Positions 8,454 to 17,005 are shown, counted from the stretch's first letter. The stretch is DNA of 64,000 nt from Salipiger pentaromativorans (GCF_024721115.1 NZ_JAMDHK010000008.1:1-64000); one strand, 5' to 3'. A program made the numbers and translations. Notes: a model not told the origin generated them from the sequence alone.

Positions 8454-9140
8454 TCAGCCGTAGCGGGCGACCAATTCGTCCGTGTCGGTGACATCGCCGA
8501 AGAACAAGGCGAAATGGATCAGCGCGAAGGCATGCTCGTCGTCGCGGATCGAGGCGCAGCCGTCATGCACCATGGTGGTGCGGAAGTTGCGCATCATCGC
8601 GTCCCGGGCGGTCGATTCACAGCAGGCGTTGGTCATCGTGCCGGTGACCAGAAGCGTGTCGATGCCCGCCGCGCGCAACCGGTCCTCCAGGGCGCCCGCA
8701 CCCTGGATCATCCCGCTGTAGCGGGTCTTTTCGACAATCATGTCCTCGGGCTGCACATCCAGTGCAGGCCAGAGCTGCGAGCCCTCGGCATCGCGGTCGA
8801 GCGCGGCGCAGCGGGTCTCGAAGCGGGGAGGGGTCAGCAGTTCGCGGTGGAAATGCGGGATCGTCTCAAGCGCGTCTTCGGTGAACAGCGTGCGGATCCA
8901 GACCACACGGCCGCCCGCCGCGCGCAGGGCAGTGGCGAGCCGGTTGATATTCGGCACGATCGCCCGCGCATTGGGCACCGAGGCGCCGCTTGCTGGGTCG
9001 AGAAAGTAATTCTGCATATCCACCACCACCAGAGCGGTCGATGTCGCGGGCCGGTCCTTGAAAACCAGGGCGCTGCCCTGACGGGCCACGACGCGCTCCT
9101 GTGCCCAGTCCGGCATCTCGAAAGGGTGGATATGGCTCAT
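8454..9140 (-). CDS. Isochorismatase-fold cysteine amidohydrolase (RutB/carbamoylsarcosinase-like)
   Basis: A 228-residue cytoplasmic hydrolase with the family triad D41 (VVVDMQNYF), K138 (EKTRYSGM) and C173 (TNACCESTARDA). Members hydrolyse amide, ureido or carbamoyl bonds; isochorismate cleavage is unlikely in this context. The start at 9140 has an AGGAG site 7 bases upstream and begins a normal family N-terminus. The gene is divergent from a NitT/TauT-type importer and shares with it a promoter region containing the palindrome TTGTATACAA. The substrate is therefore probably the imported compound or its first breakdown product, plausibly an amide- or ureide-containing molecule (inference). 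Confidence 0.85.
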   Translation of the reverse strand: MSHIHPFEMPDWAQERVVARQGSALVFKDRPATSTALVVVDMQNYFLDPASGASVPNARAIVPNINRLATALRAAGGRVVWIRTLFTEDALETIPHFHRELLTPPRFETRCAALDRDAEGSQLWPALDVQPEDMIVEKTRYSGMIQGAGALEDRLRAAGIDTLLVTGTMTNACCESTARDAMMRNFRTTMVHDGCASIRDDEHAFALIHFALFFGDVTDTDELVARYG

Positions 9141-9229
9141 TTTCGGTCTCCTGACGCTGATTTTTGCCCGATTATTGGGCGTTTCGCGGGGAAGTCCAGG
9201 GTTTGATCCGCAGACTTTCATTTCGTCTA

Positions 9230-9239
9230 TTGTATACAA
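9230..9239. promoter_or_regulatory. Palindromic operator TTGTATACAA (copy 1)
   Basis: This perfect 10-bp palindrome lies between the divergent amidohydrolase and binding-protein genes. The identical sequence recurs at 13419-13428 before the GntR/FCD gene. The pair indicates one regulator acting on both promoters; the GntR protein encoded at 12706-13389 is the obvious candidate. Confidence 0.7.
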
Positions 9240-9303
9240 AGAATCTACTCAATAGGGACGCTTCTGCAACCGTTTCGTCAGAGTTCACAACAGGGAAATT
9301 CAC

Positions 9304-10305
9304 ATGAAGCTCACGCGCCGTCTGACACTCGCCGCCGGTCTCGCCGCCGCCACGTTCGGGCTGGCCCCGGCCATGGCCCACGCCAACGAGGTCACCAAGA
9401 TCGCCTTCATGGAGGTGATCCATTCGCTCTTCTACTCTCCGCTCTATGTCGCGCTGGACCGGGGCTATTTCGAGGACGAGGGCATCGCCTTCGATCTGGT
9501 TGCCGGTCAGGGCAGCGACAAGGTGACCGCCGCGCTACTGGGCGGGTCGGTCGATATCGCGCTCGCCGGGCCGGAAACCACGATCTACGTCGAAACCGGC
9601 AAATCGCCGGAGAAGATCCGCATCTTCGCCGGGCTCACCGCGACGGACGGGTCGTTTCTGGTCGGTCGTGAACCGGGGGAGGAGGCTTTCGACTGGGCCT
9701 CGCTGAAAGGCAAGACGATCCTCGGCTGGCGCGAAGGCTCGTCGCCGGCGCTGTTCCTGCGCGAAGCGCTGACCAAAGCGGGGCTCGATCCCGACGAGGA
9801 TGTCGAGATCATCACCAATGTCGCCATCCCGGCGCGGGTCGGCGCCTTCATGTCCGGCGTGGCCGATTACGGCACCTTCTTCGAGCCCGACGTGACCAAG
9901 CTGGAGGCGAGCGGGCTGCACTCTATGACCAATGTCGGTCAGGCGGTGGGCGACATCGACTATACGGTCTTTATCGCGCGCGAGAGCTATATCGCCGAGC
10001 ATCCCGAGATCGTCGGCGGCTTTACCCGCGCCATCGCACGGGCCGAAGCCTGGATCGACACCGCCCCGGCGGAAGAGGTGGCCTCGTCGCTTGCAGCCTA
10101 CTTCCCAGGCGTCAGTGCGGAAGAGCTGGCCCAGACCGTCCTGCGCCATCGCGAAGCCGGGGTCTGGAAAACCACCCCCGCCGTGACGCCCGAGGCGGTG
10201 GCGGCGCTACAGGCGCTTCTGGTCGGCAATGGGCTGATGGCGGCGGGCAGCGAGGTGCCCTTCGAGCGCGTCGTCGATCCGCAATTCTTCGAGGCGGCGG
10301 AATGA
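9304..10305 (+). CDS. NitT/TauT-family ABC substrate-binding protein
   Basis: A 333-residue periplasmic binding protein of the SsuA/THI5-like (NMT1) fold, with a Sec signal of about 27 residues (MAHAN cleavage zone). The family landmark YVALDRGYFEDEGI is at about 45-60, followed by a glycine-rich stretch LLGGSVDIALAG. Relatives bind sulfonates, nitrate, pyrimidines or aromatic acids, so the ligand is open. Its stop overlaps the ATPase start by 4 bases. The unit ATPase-permease follows in the order usual for this family. Confidence 0.86.
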   Translation: MKLTRRLTLAAGLAAATFGLAPAMAHANEVTKIAFMEVIHSLFYSPLYVALDRGYFEDEGIAFDLVAGQGSDKVTAALLGGSVDIALAGPETTIYVETGKSPEKIRIFAGLTATDGSFLVGREPGEEAFDWASLKGKTILGWREGSSPALFLREALTKAGLDPDEDVEIITNVAIPARVGAFMSGVADYGTFFEPDVTKLEASGLHSMTNVGQAVGDIDYTVFIARESYIAEHPEIVGGFTRAIARAEAWIDTAPAEEVASSLAAYFPGVSAEELAQTVLRHREAGVWKTTPAVTPEAVAALQALLVGNGLMAAGSEVPFERVVDPQFFEAAE

Positions 10306-11114
10306 CCACACATGACACGTCTGGGCGGCACAAGGAGGTGCCGCCCAAGGTCGAATTTCGCAAGGTCAACCTGCATTACTTCTCGGACGAGGGGGAAACC
10401 CACGCGGTCAAGGACATGAGCTTTTCCGTCGGCCGGGGCGAGTTCGTCTCGATTGTCGGGCAATCGGGCTGCGGCAAGTCCACGCTGCTGTCGCTGCTCA
10501 GCGGGCTGATGAAACCGACGAGCGGGCAGGTGCTGATCGACGGCAAGCCGGTCGCGGGGCCGTCGCCGCAGGTGGGCTTCATGTTGCAGCAGGACACGCT
10601 GTTCGAATGGCGCACGATTCTTGAAAACGCCCTTCTGGGCCCGGAGATCCGGGGCATGGACATGGGCGCGGCGCGGCAGCGGGCGGAACGGATCCTGACC
10701 AGCTACGGGCTGGGCCAGTTCCTGCATCACAAGCCGCCGCAACTCTCCGGCGGAATGCGCCAGCGCGCGGCCCTGGGCCGGACCATGTGTATGGAGCCCG
10801 ACATCCTCCTGCTGGATGAGCCGTTCTCGGCGCTGGATTTCCAGACCCGGCTGTCCATCGCCGAGGAGATCGGCGAGATCATCCGGCGCGAGGGCAAGAC
10901 GGCGATCCTGGTGACCCATGACATCCCCGAAGCCATCGCGCTGGCGGATCGTGTCGTGGTGCTGAGCCCGAGACCGGGGCGGCTGAAGAGCATTCACGAG
11001 ATCGGGTTCCCGAGCGCCGGTCCGGCGCGTCCGGGCAGCATGGCCGCCCGCGAGGCGGAGGAGTTCCGCGACTACTATCATACGATCTGGACGGAGATGG
11101 AAACGCATGACTGA
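10302..11114 (+). CDS. NitT/TauT-family ABC ATP-binding protein
   Basis: The 270-residue ATPase has Walker A (GQSGCGKST), a Q-loop region (GFMLQQDTLFEW), signature LSGGMRQRAALGR, Walker B (DILLLDEPFSALD) and the H-loop VTHDIPEA, all intact. It energises import by the adjacent permease. The start codon overlaps the end of the binding-protein gene, and its stop overlaps the permease start by 8 bases. The family is that of SsuB/TauB. Confidence 0.9.
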   Translation: MTTHDTSGRHKEVPPKVEFRKVNLHYFSDEGETHAVKDMSFSVGRGEFVSIVGQSGCGKSTLLSLLSGLMKPTSGQVLIDGKPVAGPSPQVGFMLQQDTLFEWRTILENALLGPEIRGMDMGAARQRAERILTSYGLGQFLHHKPPQLSGGMRQRAALGRTMCMEPDILLLDEPFSALDFQTRLSIAEEIGEIIRREGKTAILVTHDIPEAIALADRVVVLSPRPGRLKSIHEIGFPSAGPARPGSMAAREAEEFRDYYHTIWTEMETHD

Positions 11115-11925
11115 GACCGCTCCCCCCGAAGCCACCGCAGCAACGCCCAGCGTGGCCTACCGGAACTGGATCGAGCGGCAGGCCCGCAACCGGCGCAAGG
11201 TGCAGGTCGGCCGGGTTCTGATCCTGCTGGCGTTTCTGGCGCTGTGGGAGGCCGCCCCGCGCGCGGGCCTCGTCAACCCGATGTTGACCAGCTACCCCAC
11301 GGCGGTCTGGGACGGCTTTCTCGAATTGCTGGCGCAAGGCAGCCTGGGGCTGCATATCGGCGTGACGCTTCTGGAAGTGGTGATCAGCTTTGCCGTGGCG
11401 ATGATCCTCGGCACCGTCGTGGCGATATGCCTGTGGCTGTCCCCGATGCTGGAAAAGATCCTCGACCCGTTTCTCGTGGTGGCGAATGCGCTGCCGAAAA
11501 TCGCGCTGGTGCCGATCTTCTATATCTGGCTGGGGCCGGAAGGGTCGATCTATGCCGTGGCGATTGCCGTGGCGCTCTTCATCACGATCCTGATGCTCTA
11601 CACCGGGTTCAGCCAGACCGATCCGAACAAGATCAAGCTGGCGCGCACGCTGGGCGCGGGCAAGCGCCAGATTCTGACCAAGGTCGTGCTGCCCGGAAAC
11701 GTCCACACCTTCATGGCGACGCTCAAGGCCAATGTGGGGCTGAGCCTGGTGGGCGTGATCGTCGGCGAGTTTCAGGCCTCGAAAGCCGGGCTTGGCTATC
11801 TGATCGTCTATGGCAGCCAGATCTTCCGCATGGATATGGTCATGGCCGCGATTGTGATCCTCAGCCTGATCTCGGTCGCCATCTACCTGCTGGTGCAGAA
11901 AGCCGAAGGCTGGCTGATGCGCTAG
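11107..11925 (+). CDS. NitT/TauT-family ABC permease
   Basis: A 272-residue inner-membrane permease of the SsuC/TauC type with about six membrane segments. Its cytoplasmic coupling helix contains ARTLGAGKRQILTKVVLPGN (about 179-198). The N-terminal 30 residues are polar and basic. It forms a homodimeric pore with the preceding ATPase. It is followed by a strong hairpin and then by an exporter gene. Confidence 0.9.
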   Translation: MTETAPPEATAATPSVAYRNWIERQARNRRKVQVGRVLILLAFLALWEAAPRAGLVNPMLTSYPTAVWDGFLELLAQGSLGLHIGVTLLEVVISFAVAMILGTVVAICLWLSPMLEKILDPFLVVANALPKIALVPIFYIWLGPEGSIYAVAIAVALFITILMLYTGFSQTDPNKIKLARTLGAGKRQILTKVVLPGNVHTFMATLKANVGLSLVGVIVGEFQASKAGLGYLIVYGSQIFRMDMVMAAIVILSLISVAIYLLVQKAEGWLMR

Positions 11926-11927
11926 GA

Positions 11928-11953
11928 CTGTCCCGCCGGGGACGGCGGGACAG
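11928..11953 (+). terminator. Strong hairpin after the permease gene
   Basis: A perfect 11-bp stem (CTGTCCCGCCG / CGGCGGGACAG) with the loop GGGA starts 3 bases after the permease stop. No U-run follows. It may terminate or process the transcript before the TauE/SafE gene, which begins 28 bases later. Confidence 0.6.
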
Positions 11954-11980
11954 CACATCTCAACTTGGAAAGAAAAGACG

Positions 11981-12721
11981 ATGGTATCGCTCTTCGAGCA
12001 GATGCTGGCCCATCACTGGCATTGGATTGCCCTGGTGGTGTTTGCCGGTGCGTTTCTACAAGGTCTCAGCGGGGTGGGACTGGGCATGGTGGCCTCGCCG
12101 CTGCTGGCACTGCTGGCGCCGGAGCTGGTGCCGGGGCCCCTGCTGATGATCTCCTGCGTGATCGCGGTGATGTCGGTCGTCCGGGAACGCGCCGCGCTGG
12201 ATATGTCGGGGCTGGGATTCGCGTTGATCGGGCGGCTGATCGCCTCGGTTCCCGCCGCGCTGCTGATCGGCCTTCTGCCGGTGCGCGGGCTGGCCATCGC
12301 CTTTGCACTGGTGATCCTGCTGGCGGTGGTGGCGAGCCTGCTGAAGCTGCCGCTGCGTCCGACCCGGCTGAACCTGCTGATCGCGGGCAGCGTCTCGGGC
12401 TTCATGGGCACCCTGACCTCGGTCGGGCTGCCGCCGATCGCGCTGGTCTATCAATCGGTCCCGCCGGCACAGCTCCGCGCCTCCATCGGCGGGTTTCTGG
12501 CGGTGGGCGCGCTGATCTCGATCCTGGCGCTGGCGGCGGTGGGGCGGTTCGGCCCGCATGAAATGGGGCTGGGGCTGGCGATGCTGGCGCCGCTGTTTCT
12601 GGGCTTTGCCGTTTCCGGGCGGCTGCGCCACCTTCTGCCCGCGCGCCACATGCGGCTGATCGTGTTGACCATCGCGGCGGGCAGCGCGGGGCTACTCCTG
12701 CTGCGTCAGCTCGTGGCCTGA
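11981..12721 (+). CDS. TauE/SafE-family membrane exporter
   Basis: The 246-residue protein has about seven or eight hydrophobic helices and the family N-terminus (FAGAFLQGLSGVGLGMVASPLLALL). Characterised relatives export sulfite, sulfoacetate or other small organic anions. Next to a NitT/TauT importer and an amidohydrolase it may remove a toxic or waste anion from the same pathway. Its end overlaps the convergent GntR gene by 16 bases, so there is no room for a separate terminator. Confidence 0.85.
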   Translation: MVSLFEQMLAHHWHWIALVVFAGAFLQGLSGVGLGMVASPLLALLAPELVPGPLLMISCVIAVMSVVRERAALDMSGLGFALIGRLIASVPAALLIGLLPVRGLAIAFALVILLAVVASLLKLPLRPTRLNLLIAGSVSGFMGTLTSVGLPPIALVYQSVPPAQLRASIGGFLAVGALISILALAAVGRFGPHEMGLGLAMLAPLFLGFAVSGRLRHLLPARHMRLIVLTIAAGSAGLLLLRQLVA

Positions 12722-13389
12722 GCCGCCTCAAGCCGCTCCCGTGCCCTGTCGCCCGCCTTCAACACATGGCTGCGCGACAGGGCTTCGGCGGTGTCTTCGT
12801 CGCCGTCGAGGATCGCTTGCAGTATGCCTGCATGCTCCTGCCATGACTGGGCCTGCACCACGGGATCGCTCATCGCGAAGCCGAGCGAGGATTTGAGCCG
12901 CATCGCGCCCAGCATCTCGCTCAGGCTCTCGTTTTCAGACGCCCGTGCGAGCGCCTTGTGAAACTCGTCGTTCAGCGCACCCAGCGTGTTGATCTTCTCG
13001 GCGCTCAGGGCCGCCTGTCCGCGCGCCAGGATCCGGCCTGCGGCGGCCAGCAGCTTGGGATTGCCGCGCCGGGCGGCGAGCCGGGCGTTATGGCCCTCCA
13101 GCACCGCGCGGATCTCGACCAGCTCCTGAATTTTCGCCGGGTCCGGCACCGCGATATAAACCCCGCGCCGGGCGTTGACGTCGATCAGCCCGTCGGCGCT
13201 AAGCATGCGGATCGCCTCGCGCACCGGGTTGCGCGAAACGCCGAAATCCTCGGCCAGCCGGTCTTCGACCAGCCGGTCGCCGGGGCGCAGCTCGCCGCGC
13301 TGGATGCGGTCGCGCAGCGCTTCGTAGATCTGGTGGAAAAGCGCCGTATGCGCGGCGCCGAGCGGGCGCGAGGAGTGCGGTTTTTTCAT
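12706..13389 (-). CDS. GntR-family regulator, FCD subfamily
   Basis: A 227-residue repressor or activator: a winged helix-turn-helix at about 15-80 (LAEDFGVSRNPVREAIRMLSADGLI) followed by an all-helical FCD ligand domain at about 90-215. It probably senses a small carboxylate intermediate. The start at 13389 is chosen because the upstream extension has no resemblance and contains the promoter. The palindrome TTGTATACAA lies 30 bases before the start and recurs between the amidohydrolase and importer genes, so it likely controls itself and the 8454-12721 genes. Confidence 0.88.
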   Translation of the reverse strand: MKKPHSSRPLGAAHTALFHQIYEALRDRIQRGELRPGDRLVEDRLAEDFGVSRNPVREAIRMLSADGLIDVNARRGVYIAVPDPAKIQELVEIRAVLEGHNARLAARRGNPKLLAAAGRILARGQAALSAEKINTLGALNDEFHKALARASENESLSEMLGAMRLKSSLGFAMSDPVVQAQSWQEHAGILQAILDGDEDTAEALSRSHVLKAGDRARERLEAAQATS

Positions 13390-13418
13390 TGTAACGTTCC
13401 GGGATCGTTCGACGTCGG

Positions 13419-13428
13419 TTGTATACAA
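13419..13428. promoter_or_regulatory. Palindromic operator TTGTATACAA (copy 2)
   Basis: Identical to the palindrome at 9230-9239 and placed 30 bases upstream of the GntR/FCD start codon, where it would support autoregulation. The two exact copies, both in promoter gaps of the same functional block, are the main evidence. Confidence 0.7.
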
Positions 13429-13781
13429 TGTACGGGCTATCACCGATCGCGGGCGCTGAAAAGGTAAGAGGTCGCAGGGCCACGCACCAGCCTTACGGGA
13501 CACGGAAGGAGCGGCGGGGTTTGCCGCCGGCACGGGTCTGCGGGAACGCGATCAGGACTGCGTCATCATGGAACTTGCGGCCCGCGCCCTGCCCTAAGAA
13601 CGTTTTTCAGGGTTCGCGATCCGGGGGCGCTGTGCCCCGGGAGATGCCGCGACCGCGGGTGCGGTGATTCCCGGGAGCGGCGGGCGGGTGTGTGCCGGGG
13701 AGGTGGCCCGGCGATGTCCGCCCGGGGAAATTTCCTCGCAGAATCAGCGCTGTTCCGGCCCAGGGCGCAGGCGCGGAAAAA

Positions 13782-13799
13782 CAATACCAAAAAGTATTG
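13782..13799. promoter_or_regulatory. Candidate TetR operator CAATAC-N6-GTATTG
   Basis: A perfect 6-bp inverted repeat with a 6-base spacer, overlapping the -35-like TTGACA (13797-13802) in front of the aromatic operon. An 18-base site of the same layout (CAGTAC-N6-GGACTG), identical at 12 of 18 positions, lies at 27679-27696 before the TetR gene. A repressor bound here would block the promoter. Confidence 0.5.
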
Positions 13800-13802
13800 A
13801 CA
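13797..13802 (+). promoter_or_regulatory. -35-like TTGACA of the aromatic operon
   Basis: A consensus -35 hexamer lies 50 bases before the ligase start. The best-placed -10 partner is poor (TGCATA at 18 bases; TATTAT is too far), so promoter activity may need an activator. It is embedded between two dyads. Confidence 0.35.
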
Positions 13803-13817
13803 GGAAAGAGGTTCCTG
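13801..13817. promoter_or_regulatory. Second dyad CAGGAA-N5-TTCCTG
   Basis: A perfect 6-bp inverted repeat directly abuts the CAATAC dyad and spans the spacer between -35 and -10. It could bind a second regulator or form a hairpin in the leader. Its partner protein is unknown. Confidence 0.4.
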
Positions 13818-13851
13818 TGGTGCATATTATTTGCGAATGGGAGGAGACCGC

Positions 13852-15390
13852 ATGACAACAGGATCGTTCCTGATCTGGCAGCACGCCGACACGGCAGCCA
13901 GCCTTGTTGAAATTTTCGAAAGCCGCGCGAAACAGCACCCAGAGCGCCTGTTCATCGCAGATTCGACCCTTCGCGCCTCGTGGGGCGAGGTTGCCTCGGC
14001 GCTGCACGGCTTTGCCGAAACCTATGGCCCCCGCATTCGTGGCAAGGACGTGGCCATGTTCATGAGCAACGGATCCCGCTTCTTCATAACATACCTTTCA
14101 GTATTGTTTTGCGGCGCGCGCCCGGCGCTTTTCAACGCGGCGATGCCGCGCAAGTCGGGTCAGAAGCTGATGGAGATCCTCGAACCCGAGATGATCTTTG
14201 CCGATCACCATCTCGAATTTGCGCCCGATGCGGTCTGTGTCGATGCGGACGCGCTGCGACGCTGGATCGCCACGCCCTCGGACGCCCGGAGCCTTTGCGG
14301 TGCGGGCGACACTCCGGCCACCTATTTCTATTCCGGCGGCACCACCGGCACGCCCAAGCGCATCCTCTACAGCCACCGCCAACTCATCGCCGCCGGTGCG
14401 CGCATGCAATGGGGCTGGCCGATGCGCGAAGGCGAGGTCTTTCTGCCCATCGCCCCCTACAGCCATATCTACGGTTTCCTTTCGGGCATCTGCCTGCCGC
14501 TGCAATCGGGCGGCAGCTCCATCGTGCCCGAGCGGTTCCACCCCGCCGATGTGCTGGATCTGATCGAGCGCGAGAAGGTCAGCGTGCTGGGGGGCGGCCC
14601 GCCTGCCGTTTATCAGGCGATGATGGCCGACCCGGATCTCGACAGCCGCGACCTCAGCTCGCTGCGGGTCTGTCCCGGTGGGGGTGCGGCTTTTCCGGTC
14701 GAGGTGCACCGCCGTTGGAAAGCGCTGACGGGGCTTACGATCTACGAGGGTTACGGCATGACCGAGGTGGCACCCATCGCGGTCAACACCGAGGAGATGG
14801 GGCATCGCGCAGGCGCCGCCGGCAAGCCGGTGCCGGACACCGATGTCGATATCGTCGATATGGAGACGGGCACCCGCTCGGTGCCGCGCGGCGAGGCCGG
14901 CGAGATCCGGGTGCGCGGGCCGCACATCATGCCGGGCTATTGCAACAACCCCGAAGAAACCGCGCTCGTGCTGCGCGACGGCTGGGTGCATACCGGCGAC
15001 ATCGGCGTGATGGACGAAGAGGGTTTCCTGACCATCACCGACCGCAAGAAGGACGTGATCATCCACAAGGGGTTCAACGTCTTCCCGCGCGAGGTGGAAG
15101 AAGCGGTGATCTCGCACCCCGCCGTGTCCGGGGTCTGCGTGGTGGGCCGCCCTGATGACCGCGCGGGCGAGGTCGTGGTGGCCTATGTGGCCCTGCGCGC
15201 GGGCGAAAACGTCAGCGCCGAAGAGCTGGCCGAAAGCTGCCGCCAGTTCCTGGTGAGCTACAAGATGCCCGGCGTGATCGAGTTTCTAGATGCGATGCCG
15301 CTGACCCCCGCCGGGAAGATGGACCGCATGGCGCTGCGCGAAAGGGCGCGGGCGCCGGAACACCGGGAAGTGCGGGCGGCCAACGCCTGA
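13852..15390 (+). CDS. AMP-forming acyl/aryl-CoA ligase (ANL superfamily)
   Basis: The 512-residue cytoplasmic enzyme should activate a carboxylic acid with ATP and CoA. Visible motifs are the P-loop YSGGTTGTPKR (about 157-167), YEGYGMTE (about 299-306), the adenylate Asp in HTGDIG, the hinge DRKKDVIIHKGFNVFPREVEE and the catalytic Lys in PLTPAGKMDR near the C-terminus. The ATG at 13852 has GGGAGGAG 5 bases upstream. It is the first gene of the aromatic operon. It could activate the imported acid, or the side-chain acid released by the meta-cleavage hydrolase downstream. Substrate type cannot be settled from sequence. Confidence 0.85.
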   Translation: MTTGSFLIWQHADTAASLVEIFESRAKQHPERLFIADSTLRASWGEVASALHGFAETYGPRIRGKDVAMFMSNGSRFFITYLSVLFCGARPALFNAAMPRKSGQKLMEILEPEMIFADHHLEFAPDAVCVDADALRRWIATPSDARSLCGAGDTPATYFYSGGTTGTPKRILYSHRQLIAAGARMQWGWPMREGEVFLPIAPYSHIYGFLSGICLPLQSGGSSIVPERFHPADVLDLIEREKVSVLGGGPPAVYQAMMADPDLDSRDLSSLRVCPGGGAAFPVEVHRRWKALTGLTIYEGYGMTEVAPIAVNTEEMGHRAGAAGKPVPDTDVDIVDMETGTRSVPRGEAGEIRVRGPHIMPGYCNNPEETALVLRDGWVHTGDIGVMDEEGFLTITDRKKDVIIHKGFNVFPREVEEAVISHPAVSGVCVVGRPDDRAGEVVVAYVALRAGENVSAEELAESCRQFLVSYKMPGVIEFLDAMPLTPAGKMDRMALRERARAPEHREVRAANA

Positions 15391-15455
15391 GCCGCCCCGG
15401 CATCTTACTGAAAACCATCCCGTTTCTAGCTTTGTCCTGAGGGAGGAGACAAGCC

Positions 15456-16508
15456 ATGACAACCCGACGCGCGACCCGCCGGTCGTTTCTGAAAACCGGC
15501 CTTCTGGGTCTCTCGGCCACGCTGGCGCTGCCGTCGCTGGCCCGCGCCGCCGACACGCTGGTGCTGAACTACAACCAGTGGTTCCCGAGCGGGCACTGGA
15601 GCCAGGCCGACGGGCTTTATAAATGGTTCGAGAAGATTTCCGAGGTGACCGACGGCCGCGTGACGTTGCAGGCTTCGGCCAAGCCGCTGGCGCCGCCGAA
15701 CCGCAACTATCAGGCGGTGGTCGATGGCGTGGCGGACATCGCCTGGGGGCCGCATGGCTATACGCCGGGGGTCTTTCCGCTGACCGAGATGGTCGAGCTG
15801 CCCTTTATCACCCATGACGCGGGTGTTTCCTCGCGCGCCTACTGGCGGCTCTGGAAAGAGTATTTCGAACCGACCGGCATGCAGGCCGACGTGGTCACGC
15901 TGGCCATGCACGTCACGGCGGGCGGCAATATCTCGATGCGCAAGGCGCCGGTGACCTCGATGGCCGGGCTCAGGGGCAAGAAGCTGCGCGTGCCGACGCC
16001 GGTGGTGGGCCGGGTGTTGCAGGAGCAGGGTGTGGTGCCGGTCTCGGGCTCGCTGACAGAACTGCGCGAGATGCTGTCGCGCGGCATTGTCGATGGCACG
16101 GTGATCTCGGACGAGCTGGTGACGGGCTTCAAGGTCGATGAGGACATCCATGGCGTCACGCAGGTGCCGGGCGGGATCTTTTCCAACTCTGCCTTCGTCA
16201 TCATGAACAAGGGCAAATGGGACCGCATCGCCCCCGAGGATCAGGCCGCGATCATGGCGATCTCGGGCGAGGGCCTGAGCGAGACCATGGGCGGGCTGTG
16301 GCAGTCCAACGATCTGGCCGCGCGCGAGAGCTTCAAGGCGCGGCTGGGCGAGAATTACACCGTGGCCGACGAGGCGTTCATGGGCGAGATCGAGACGGCC
16401 TTCTCGGGCGAGCTCGACAAGTGGAAGGCGGCCGCGACCGAGGCCGGGATCGACGCCGAGGGCGCCGTGGGTTTCTACAACGCCCAGATCGCGGAGCTTG
16501 GCCAGTGA
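15456..16508 (+). CDS. TRAP transporter substrate-binding protein (DctP type), Tat-exported
   Basis: A 350-residue periplasmic binding protein with a twin-arginine signal (TRRSFLKT at about residues 8-15) followed by a hydrophobic stretch ending ARA. The DctP fold is shown by the spacing of the LRGKKLRVPTP segment (about 171-181), whose Arg normally clamps a substrate carboxylate. AGGGAGGAG precedes the ATG. The two membrane subunits follow without gaps. Inside an aromatic operon it most likely carries an aromatic or related carboxylate. Confidence 0.88.
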   Translation: MTTRRATRRSFLKTGLLGLSATLALPSLARAADTLVLNYNQWFPSGHWSQADGLYKWFEKISEVTDGRVTLQASAKPLAPPNRNYQAVVDGVADIAWGPHGYTPGVFPLTEMVELPFITHDAGVSSRAYWRLWKEYFEPTGMQADVVTLAMHVTAGGNISMRKAPVTSMAGLRGKKLRVPTPVVGRVLQEQGVVPVSGSLTELREMLSRGIVDGTVISDELVTGFKVDEDIHGVTQVPGGIFSNSAFVIMNKGKWDRIAPEDQAAIMAISGEGLSETMGGLWQSNDLAARESFKARLGENYTVADEAFMGEIETAFSGELDKWKAAATEAGIDAEGAVGFYNAQIAELGQ

Positions 16509-17005
16509 GCGACCGTCATTCGGTCATACTCGCCCTCCAGTGGCCGTTTCGCCTTTTGGCGCAGGCGGCGCTGGTCGGGCTCGTGGTGATCACCGCGGTC
16601 GACGTGATCGGCCGGGTGGTTTTCAACAGCCCGCTTGGCTTTGCCTATGAACTGGTGGGGCTGCTTTTGGGGGTGTCGGTCTATGCCGGGCTTATCGGGA
16701 TGAACTGGCACCGCGAGCATATCCGCATCGACCTGATCGAAGGGCATCTGCGCAAACTGCCGCGTTTCGACCGCGCGCGTGCCGCCATGGTCTGGGCGCT
16801 GGAGGTGATCTTCTTCACCATCGTCGCGCTCTATGTGGCGCGGCAGGCGACGCAGATGCTGCGCTGGCACGAGACCTTTCTGTTCCTGCCGCTGGAGAAA
16901 TGGCTGCCGCTGGCGATCTATGCGGGCTTTGCCGCGCTGGCCGCGCTCAGCACCTTGATCTCGGCGCTGCCCGGCTGCCAGGCCAATCGCGAGGACCTGT
17001 CATGA
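16505..17005 (+). CDS. TRAP transporter small permease (DctQ type)
   Basis: A 166-residue membrane protein with four hydrophobic helices and the DctQ landmark VDVIGRVVFNSPLGFAYEL. It starts at GTG 16505, overlapping the binding-protein stop (GTGA), so it is translationally coupled. It is the small membrane subunit of the transporter and partners the large permease that begins 4 bases before its end. Confidence 0.88.
   Translation: MSDRHSVILALQWPFRLLAQAALVGLVVITAVDVIGRVVFNSPLGFAYELVGLLLGVSVYAGLIGMNWHREHIRIDLIEGHLRKLPRFDRARAAMVWALEVIFFTIVALYVARQATQMLRWHETFLFLPLEKWLPLAIYAGFAALAALSTLISALPGCQANREDLS

Larger units (their letters stand above)
13390..13851. other. 462-base intergenic region between divergent GntR and ligase genes
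   Basis: No gene is convincing here. The left end holds the TTGTATACAA operator of the GntR gene. Around 13621-13640 a GC hairpin (CCGGGG / CCCCGG, 8-base loop) could form. The right end (13782-13851) is AT-rich and carries two dyads and a -35-like TTGACA for the aromatic operon. Small reading frames in between lack ribosome sites and family resemblance. Confidence 0.5.

Noticed and set aside
13569-13598. Nine-residue reading frame beginning MELAAR in the GntR/ligase gap
   Set aside because: No ribosome site, no leader-peptide features and no hairpin pair that would make it an attenuator.
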